A DNA stretch of 64,000 bases from Stictocephala bisonia. Taxonomy: Eukaryota > Arthropoda > Insecta > Hemiptera > Membracidae. The notes below the pieces were generated by a model. The model did not search any database and was not told the DNA's origin. It was given only the letters and a program-made list of their open reading frames with translations. The stretch is taken from the NCBI GenBank assembly GCA_035578905.1, contig JAQJVL010000148.1, forward strand, positions 248,001 through 312,000, in the 5' to 3' direction. Shown here in pieces: positions 57,330-64,000 of the stretch. The position numbers and the translations under genes were made by a program. Within the stretch, counting starts at the first letter, position 1. Each line of letters starts with the position of its first letter.

Positions 57330-59357
57330 TGTTAGTAGTGAGACCCATCCCCCCCCACCAAAGCTGGAAAGCGTTACAGAACTAGTTTGGGGGATGGCTC
57401 AAAACAAGTCGAGCGATGGGATCACGGGTGGCAGTTGGAGGGTCAAAATAAAACTCGGCAGCTGAGCAAACTAAATTTATTATCAAGAAAACTGCAAAAC
57501 TGGCTGGCAGAAGGCCACAATGTAAATTCGCACTTAAATAAATAACAAGATAACAAAAATTAACAGTATAATACAGACGCTACAAAAACAACAAACTCTA
57601 CAAATACCCCATATAACAATTACAAACTGTATGGCCTTTCTGCAGTTTAGCCAGAGACACCCAAAACGTAAGAAATTAAAGCCCCAATTAAAAGTGAAGA
57701 ATATTATAAAAATTTTGGTATCACCAATTACACCGGCAATTTAGCCCAGATCCCTTGATTCCACCGAGGCCAGGGAGTAAGCCGGAATCCCTGGGCAGCT
57801 CCGAATAAGAAGTTAAGTAAAAGTACAATAATCCCCTTTTGGTAAGTTTAAAAACTAAACAATTTAAAAAAAATATAACACGGTACCGTACTAGTAAAAA
57901 GTCCCTTCAAGACACCCCTATACACTAAACGAAGAAATAAATAACACTAACTATATCACTAGGCCTAAACAATAATTTGAACAATTCCTTAATTTAAACA
58001 GTATAAGAAAAACTTAGGCCCACAAAATAATTACTGATTCTAATTATAAAAAAAAAAAACAAATTTAACAATAGGGCCGAACTAATATAAACATTTAAAC
58101 AACTATAACAAAATAAACTACGTAAAGATTAACAATAACAATAAATATGACCCCAAAAGTTTTTTGTTCTGGCTTTTGTATTCTGAAAAGTCTTTTTTTC
58201 TTTTAATAAATCGTTATAACTCTTTATAAGTCCCCTGGCTGTTTCAGGCCCAATTACGGGGCAGTCCTTAGGCCTAGGCCTCATCCAATAGTTCAGCACC
58301 ATTTTTTTTTTCTTTTTCTTTTTAGCTCAGCCGCCGGGAAAAAGATGGAACGCACTGACCTGAGGACTGAAGAAAACACCCAGATGTAGGGAATGGCAGC
58401 TTAGTCGCAACATGTGCTCTACGACTTGGTCCTCAGGCCAGGCAGGCAGTGTAGAAGGTCGACCTTCCCCGGACGGCAGGCCGAGGGCTGAACGTCCCAC
58501 TCAAGGACCCTGGACTGCAAGGCAACACCACAGCACATTAAAAACAGTCCAGCCACAACAACAAAAATACTACACATAACAACTAATACAGGAAATGGCA
58601 AAACAACACAAGAACAGACCAAATTGTACATGATTGGAGCACACTAGAAAATAAAAGATCCATTTTTAGGCTAAGAGTAATTATGTTGGAAAATCATATT
58701 TAAAACAAATTACAACTTAACAAATTACCAAAGAATTAATTACGTATACGGAACTAGAAATGACAAACTGAAAACTAGGCTATGGATACAGGAGCAATAT
58801 GTTATAACATGAAAATCAAACTAAACAGATAGGCTAGGTTATTGTCAATTAACAAAAAGATGGTAAATCGGTAACTCCAACTGAAAAAGGCTCAACAAAA
58901 CATTATACAGAACTACTATTAAATATAAAACCAGATATAATAAAGCAATTAATGTTAGAAAGGTAACATTGAGCACATGGCTCGAACCTAGGTTAACCAA
59001 TATCTAGACAAAGAATGCAATTTTAACAAAACCCTGAAAACACAAGTAAGCCCGATAAATATTATCCTTGAAACAAAAGTATTTTCACCAAAAGGGTGAT
59101 TAAATATTAGAAATTACAAAAGAACACTTAAGTTTTAGGAGCCTCTAGCCTCGCATCTTTAGTCGATTGGCCGCAGAGAACAATTTAGAAGACGGCCAAC
59201 CTGACAGACAAATGCTGGAACACGGAACGACCGAGTCCGAGCCAACGGCCACCAAAGTAGCGATTCGCCGGGCACGAGCGATCTCAGGCAGCCCGGCAGA
59301 CCACGACGAAAAAAAAAACGAAATGTACCGGTCAAAACGACCCGGTACAACAGGTAG
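57330..59357. mobile_element. Possible solo LTR or unclassified element, patchy GC
   Basis: The segment opens with TGTTAGTAGTGAGACC and closes with CGGTACAACA, so TGTT...AACA termini are present, as in many BEL/Pao and Gypsy LTRs. Its composition (GC-rich blocks at 57340-57430, 58320-58530 and 59160-59350) contrasts with both flanks. There is an internal inverted pair, CTGGCTGGCAGAAGGCC near 57508 with GGCCTTTCTGCAG near 57635. No matching target duplication and no internal coding domain are visible, so the class is a guess. Confidence 0.3.
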
Positions 59358-59399
59358 AGCTTTATTTATTTTTTGTTTGTTTGTAAGGTTATAAGATTA

Positions 59400-60150
59400 T
59401 GTACAAAATGTAGCATGGAATAAAGCAAAGAACCAGAAGACGTAATTTAAAGACTTTTAAAAATAATTAAGTAATTTAAAATATAAATTTTATAAAACAC
59501 CTAATACACTCCGAACCGTTAGTTATTTTTTTAAACACATGCTGCAGTTTTTAGGTTACATTATGAGCTTTAAAATAAAAAAAGCATCATAGTTCTACCT
59601 GCAATATACCATAAGTTACAACTATTCCCGTGAACTATTTTTTTCGCAATACCCCCTCCTCCCTTTCAGACAGATAAAAATTTTTTTTAAATATATAAAA
59701 TATGGTATTAAAAGTTTTTCAATGCCCTTTTAAGTTTATTTATAAAAAAATATATCTAAAGAAACTAACAACTTTATATTTTTGGGTGGAGTTCCCCCTT
59801 CAGATCGAGTGATCCATACTCAGGTCTTACGTTTCGTCTCAATTAAGCTTATTACATTACACATGACATTTAAAAACCAAAGTTAACAGACGTCACGATT
59901 TTATTAAAATTAAAATAACACACAACGCACCGTTATTCGTCATGTGGACCAGAGATGGGCTGGAATACTTGGAGATGGATCACTCGATCCGAAACGAGCC
60001 TTCCAATTGTTTAATGCTGGGCGTATCTATTAACAAACGTAAGTAATAGTTGATAATCTGTCCGAGGCTAAAGTGATCGTTTGAATAAAATTGTGTTTTT
60101 ACGATAAAATTTTTTTTTCCTGTAATAGAATAATGCGTATTTTAATTTGC
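59400..60150. other. AT-rich stretch, nothing recognised
   Basis: AGATCGAGTGATCCATACTC near 59803 and the complement-like GATGGATCACTCGATC near 59974 form a loose inverted pair about 170 bp apart. Nothing else. Confidence 0.4.
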
Positions 60151-60348
60151 TGATTTATTTTAAATAGCTACACATCACATAGTTTTTTTTAAATGTTATA
60201 TTTCGGCTATACAGTCTGAAGTCATTTTCAAACATTTAACAACATTTTTAAACATGTTAAATGTTTGAAAATGGCTTCAGACTGTATAGCCGAAATATAA
60301 CATAAAAAAAAAAAAACTATGTGATGTGTAGCTATTTAAAATAAATCA
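60151..60348. mobile_element. Near-perfect hairpin element, about 92-bp arms
   Basis: The left arm 60151-60240 (TGATTTATTTTAAATAGCTA through TATAGTCTGAAG-like words to CATTTAAC) is the reverse complement of the right arm 60257-60348, with a loop of about 16 bases. Only one or two mismatches and a length difference in a T/A run are visible. Foldback MITE-like. Confidence 0.9.
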
Positions 60349-60794
60349 GTAATGAACACAAAAAATACATACCGTAAAGAATTAATATTTAAATTCGTAC
60401 GTATTTTTATATATCTTTTTCGAAGGTTGTTTTTTATTTAATTAGTTGGAAAGCTAATTTACAATAAGATAAACAGTTTCATGTAAATAAGTGCATTTCC
60501 GCTACTCGGATGGCCATGAGGTTGTTTGAAGTATACAAAGCACTGAGATCGACTCTCTACTTCCTCTCTGCGGAAACAGTTTGCCGTTTATTACCCTTGA
60601 GTAGTTTCCTTTTCTTTCTTCTTTTTGGGGACGTGCTTTGACGTTGTATTCCCGATCTCATAATTCCCTTGACAATGCTATTTTTTTCAGGACATTTTTA
60701 TAATATGCTACAAAACATACGTCTCCAACTTATTTTAAGTAGTTATGAAGTATATTCTTAATATAATTATGTAAATTGAGTCAATATTATGATC
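60349..60794. other. AT-rich stretch, nothing recognised
   Basis: No signal seen. Confidence 0.35.
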
Positions 60795-61661
60795 TCAACA
60801 TATAAAATCCGAACACCTTGTACTCATCACAAAATCTCTGGAACCACTAAACAGATTTTGATTAAATTAAGGGGAAGTTAGTTTCGTATTATAGAGACCT
60901 ACTAAGTCAGAACTTCTTAAAATTCTATTTTTAAGTGAAATTAACATCACTTCAACGTTTTATTTTTTCCATAAGAGTAACATTGGCATTAATTTATTTC
61001 TTACAGCTTATACAACAAACATAAACAAGAAAGTTTGGCTAATTTGGTTTATTTGCGAAAAAATAGGCAACTTTATACAAACTCTTTCATGATTGCACTA
61101 CTTTGCATCCCTTAGAGTACACTTACAGGGTTTTCTAGACTATAATTTTACTACAATTTTAATAGTTTATAATTTTTAAAATTGTATCTATATTTATGTT
61201 ATTAATATTATTATCATACTATGTAGGTACTCAATGTTTAGTTATTTGTTATTGTTGAAATCTCAATTTGTTATTGTTGTTTATATTAAAAGTTTTATTT
61301 ATTGTTATATTTTTGGTTTATTTACACTCGTTATTGTTATATGGTGTCTTGTAATTATTATTATATTTATTACATTGTAATTTATATGGCATTTTTAAAA
61401 CACTTAATTTTATGTATGTGATAGGCCGTGAATGAAATTTATTTTTTACTATTCTCAATTTGTCTGTTGTAACATATACTAGTTTCATTAATACTATGTG
61501 GTGATTGGCTAAGGCTATATATGTAGCATTTCAAATATGTAACAAATAAAATAATAACAGCAGACTAAGCTGTATTGTTGTGATGGTGTAAAGAGAACCA
61601 TGGATGGAAGGATAGGCAGTCGTAGCGATCCACCCCTAACGAAGCTAGGGGCTGTGACTAG
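60795..61661 (+). mobile_element. Non-autonomous Helitron-like element, copy 2
   Basis: It starts TCAACATATAAAATCCGAAC and shares AAATCTCTGGAACCACT and CATGATTGCACTACTTTGCA with 17975-18436. The 3' end has a perfect hairpin CCCCTA-ACGAAGC-TAGGGG (61633-61651), six bases, then CTAG (61658-61661) and a host T. That is the Helitron terminus pattern. About 270 bp more than copy 1 in the middle. No helicase coding. Confidence 0.72.
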
Positions 61662-61664
61662 TTA

Positions 61665-62294
61665 TTTATACATTTACATTGTTGACTCGGACACCCCAAA
61701 ATAAAAAATTCTGTGGTTTAAAATTTAAAAAAAAATTAATAACTTAAAAAGCTTTCTCACATTTTTATGAATGTAAAATATTGTATGATTAAGACACTTA
61801 GCATTTGATAGTAAAATCATGGATGTATGATAGAAGTGTGATTCCTTTTTAATAGTTGAGGGTGGCTGACAAATTAATGATGATGAGCTGGAATAACAAA
61901 TGACCTATCAAATGTAAGAGACTTCTCATGTGAGATGAAAATGGCATCGACGTTGAGAGTGTATAGAAATAATTTGAACCTGAATAAAATTTTATGTCCA
62001 AAAAGCATACAATCATTAAGAAAAACTATCTTATTTTTATAAACTGTCTAATTATGTTAATTCTAAAGAGATCAAATATTTTCAGAGATATATCAATTCT
62101 TCAACGTTTATAAACGTACAAATATAATGTACTTTTTTTATTATTTATATATATTTTTTTTTATTATTAAGTATTTTTGATACTGTAATCAGTTATCAAT
62201 ACAATATGAATTGTCGATATATGTTTAAATTATGTGTCAGTAAAATAGTCTTCCAATTAGTTATCAGCTAGGAAGACAATGATTATATTTGTAA
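61665..62294. other. AT-rich stretch, nothing recognised
   Basis: No signal seen. Confidence 0.35.
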
Positions 62295-62456
62295 CAAGTA
62301 TGTATTTATTTATTCATAAGACGCCAATCGTCAAGATATGGGCGAATATGGATTTCGAATGAGTGTGATCAGTGTAGATGAGCGAATGTAGTCATTGTTA
62401 CAAACTAAGGCCGACTATTCCTTAGAAAGTGTCATTAATTAATAGCCCAATGACAA
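62295..62456 (-). repeat. FA repeat, 3' portion
   Basis: Tail TTTATTTATTCATAAGACGC, GTGTAGATGAGCGAATGTAG, AGAAAGTGTCATTAATTAAT, AGCCCAATGAC; cut off before the hairpin. Confidence 0.83.
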
Positions 62457-62494
62457 ATGAACAGCCGGTGGTTTCAGCTGATCCTTCTCAAATG

Positions 62495-62615
62495 AATCCG
62501 CGACACAGGAGCGCCTCTTACCTGGCTAAGGGGTTGTCATAAATAATTTTCGCTAGGGGTGCGACTCAGGAGCGCCTCCGAAAAGGGGTGGGGAGACGCT
62601 CCTGTGTCGCACCTA
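62495..62615. repeat. GC-rich hairpin locus, motif GCGACnCAGGAGCGCCT
   Basis: CGCGACACAGGAGCGCCTCT (62498), GTGCGACTCAGGAGCGCCTC (62559) and the inverted ACGCTCCTGTGTCGCACC (62596) share one 17-base motif. The last two can pair into a hairpin. Related to the locus at 63318. Confidence 0.75.
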
Positions 62616-63310
62616 AAACTGCCTGTCCTCGGCACTACCTGCTTCCTACCTGCTATCAAGCTCAGCTCGCGGGGCCTTCTAAATACCTACCAATCTAATA
62701 TCACAACGGCTACTATCATACTGACTTTGTTAAGTGCACTGCATATTTTGTAGGAGTAAGTGTAACATTGATTCTGTAGGGGTTATCCTAAAAGACAGTA
62801 TATGTTAAAGGTATTATTTCGTTTTATTACAAAACCGAAAATATATACCACAAACAGATGTTCTATCAACTTATTACTTTGTTTAAATGATTTGAGTTAT
62901 TTAATGGCTATTGTTCAAATGATTACATTATTGACGGTTCAACCTGCTTAGCCTTGATTTAATAGAAAGGACCACGAAAAATAGTTACTTAGGAATACGT
63001 CAAACGCCAACCAATCCATGATTTTACGTCTTATACAATAACGTTTTCTATTACTTAGAAGCGTGTCAATGAATTGGACTATAACAGCTTATTTCAATGT
63101 AGCTTATATTAACAATTTCAATACCTGAAGGCTTTTTTATTTCTAAAGTAATTTGAAGTGTAAAATTTGTTAACAAACCCGGATCTTATGTAAATACTGC
63201 AACATGTATGCTTATTTTAATAAATATATGTCTATTGCTTTCAAGTTAAACACACTCTCACCATAGATATCAAGACCCCTTAGTTTTTGAACCCTTGTCA
63301 AAACCCTTGT
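62616..63310. other. AT-rich stretch, nothing recognised
   Basis: No signal seen. Confidence 0.35.
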
Positions 63311-63317
63311 CACATTG

Positions 63318-63435
63318 GACCCGCGAGGGTACGACAGTGGAGCGCCTCAAGGTCAGGCGCTCCACTGTCGCAGGTGTGCTATTTCTTGGCTGACAGTTTT
63401 ATTAGTTTCTGCCAGGCGCTCCACTGTCGCTCTCC
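63318..63435. repeat. GC-rich hairpin locus, motif CGACAGTGGAGCGCCT
   Basis: CGACAGTGGAGCGCCT near 63331 and its exact complement AGGCGCTCCACTGTCG near 63354 form a 16-bp hairpin with a loop of about 7 bases. A third copy, AGGCGCTCCACTGTCGC, follows near 63413. The motif differs from the 62.5 kb locus mainly in two central bases. Confidence 0.85.
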
Positions 63436-63687
63436 CTTCTCAAATGTATTGACTCTGATTGGGATCAAACTGACAACCTTTAGCACATGAAGCTGGGATT
63501 GAACTAACTACGCTTAAATAAATACGTTTATTCGCTTTAAATAAGCCTTTCACCATAGACTAAAAATAGAAAATAATTTATTTATTACTTTAAACTTAAT
63601 TTTACCTAAATATTTGTATTCATCAGTTTTAATCAAAGTGCAGGAATACTGACAATTTTATTCTTCGTAATCTATTTATTGTATTTT

Positions 63688-63746
63688 GCATGTTTTCGTG
63701 TGTCATATGTAATAAATATTACATATGACATACGAAAACATGCAAT
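63688..63746. repeat. 26-bp-arm hairpin
   Basis: TGCATGTTTTCGTGTGTCAT and ATGTAAT pair with ATTACATATGACATACGAAA and ACATGCA around AAAT, with one mismatch. Confidence 0.88.
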
Positions 63747-64000
63747 ATGAAAAAATATTACATATAACACGCCCGCACGTGTAGGGGCGGGCGGGTGGGT
63801 CTGAACCGGTTATGTTTGAATAGGTCATGTTAGGAATAGTTAGTCTATGTTTTATTACGGGAGTTGTTAGGTTAGATTTGAATAGGTATGTTAGGAATGG
63901 TTAGGCCAAGTTCTACTTGGGTAGGTTGGTTGTTGTTTGTTTAGATATTCGTGATAAATTTAAAGATGTTATAATAAAAGTTTAGTTAATTATGACTAAA
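63747..64000. other. Stretch with degenerate GGTTA-like words
   Basis: AGGTCATGTTAGGAATAGTT and AGGTATGTTAGGAATGGTTA form an imperfect duplicate, with further GTTAGG words. No gene seen. Confidence 0.45.

Overview
This window looks like repeat-rich intergenic or intronic DNA from an insect nuclear genome. It is AT-rich, its coding fragments come almost entirely from eukaryotic transposable elements, and it carries many (TA)n microsatellites. It also has a 0.7 kb array built on the pentamer GGTTA, the insect telomere-type repeat TTAGG read on the same strand. The order of insect is not certain; the element mix would suit a hemipteran or polyneopteran genome. I found no convincing intact host gene and no functional tRNA or rRNA gene.

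Layout from left to right. 1-8.8 kb: a very large foldback-like structure with inverted outer arms (about 10-340 against 8510-8790; 2820-3720 against 7180-8160), inner arms made of degenerate 35-bp tandem repeats, and a central region of about 1.9 kb. It is invaded by a tRNA-derived SINE and by LINE fragments. 8.9-9.65 kb: a decayed LINE reverse-transcriptase end. 10.14-12.97 kb: a complete but dead Tc1/mariner-type transposon with matching 20-bp ends, TA target duplications, long inner inverted arms, a frameshifted transposase and a nested LINE tail with its own 9-bp target duplication. 13.4-25.9 kb: dominated by a repeat family, here called FA, together with a Helitron-like element and a LINE C-terminus. 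26.47-26.66 kb: a small inverted pair of hammerhead-ribozyme-like motifs. 27-33 kb: SINEs, a 0.6 kb palindrome and the TTAGG-like array. 33.56-35.6 kb: a strongly strand-asymmetric G-rich tract. 35.8-37.15 kb: a GC-richer island with decayed coding sequence. 37.3-42.4 kb: LINE fragments, a 255-bp tandem repeat and FA. 44.3-46.0 kb: a non-autonomous TIR element. 46.4-46.95 kb: a possible hAT-type remnant with one in-frame stop. 49.9-51.94 kb: a Penelope-like element with a GIY-YIG endonuclease and hammerhead-like ribozymes in inverted terminal copies. 53.8-64 kb: more FA copies, a MITE, a possible solo LTR, a near-perfect hairpin element, a second Helitron-like element and two GC-rich hairpin loci.

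No genes work together here as a pathway. The connecting theme is mobile-element biology: RNA-mediated copying (LINEs, SINEs, Penelope), DNA cut-and-paste (mariner, MITEs) and rolling-circle transposition (Helitron). The most promising material is the FA family (about nineteen full or partial copies, with amplified 61-bp head modules and a conserved internal hairpin), the two hammerhead-bearing loci, the SINE body shared by three differently headed SINEs with a covarying stem, and the foldback structure.
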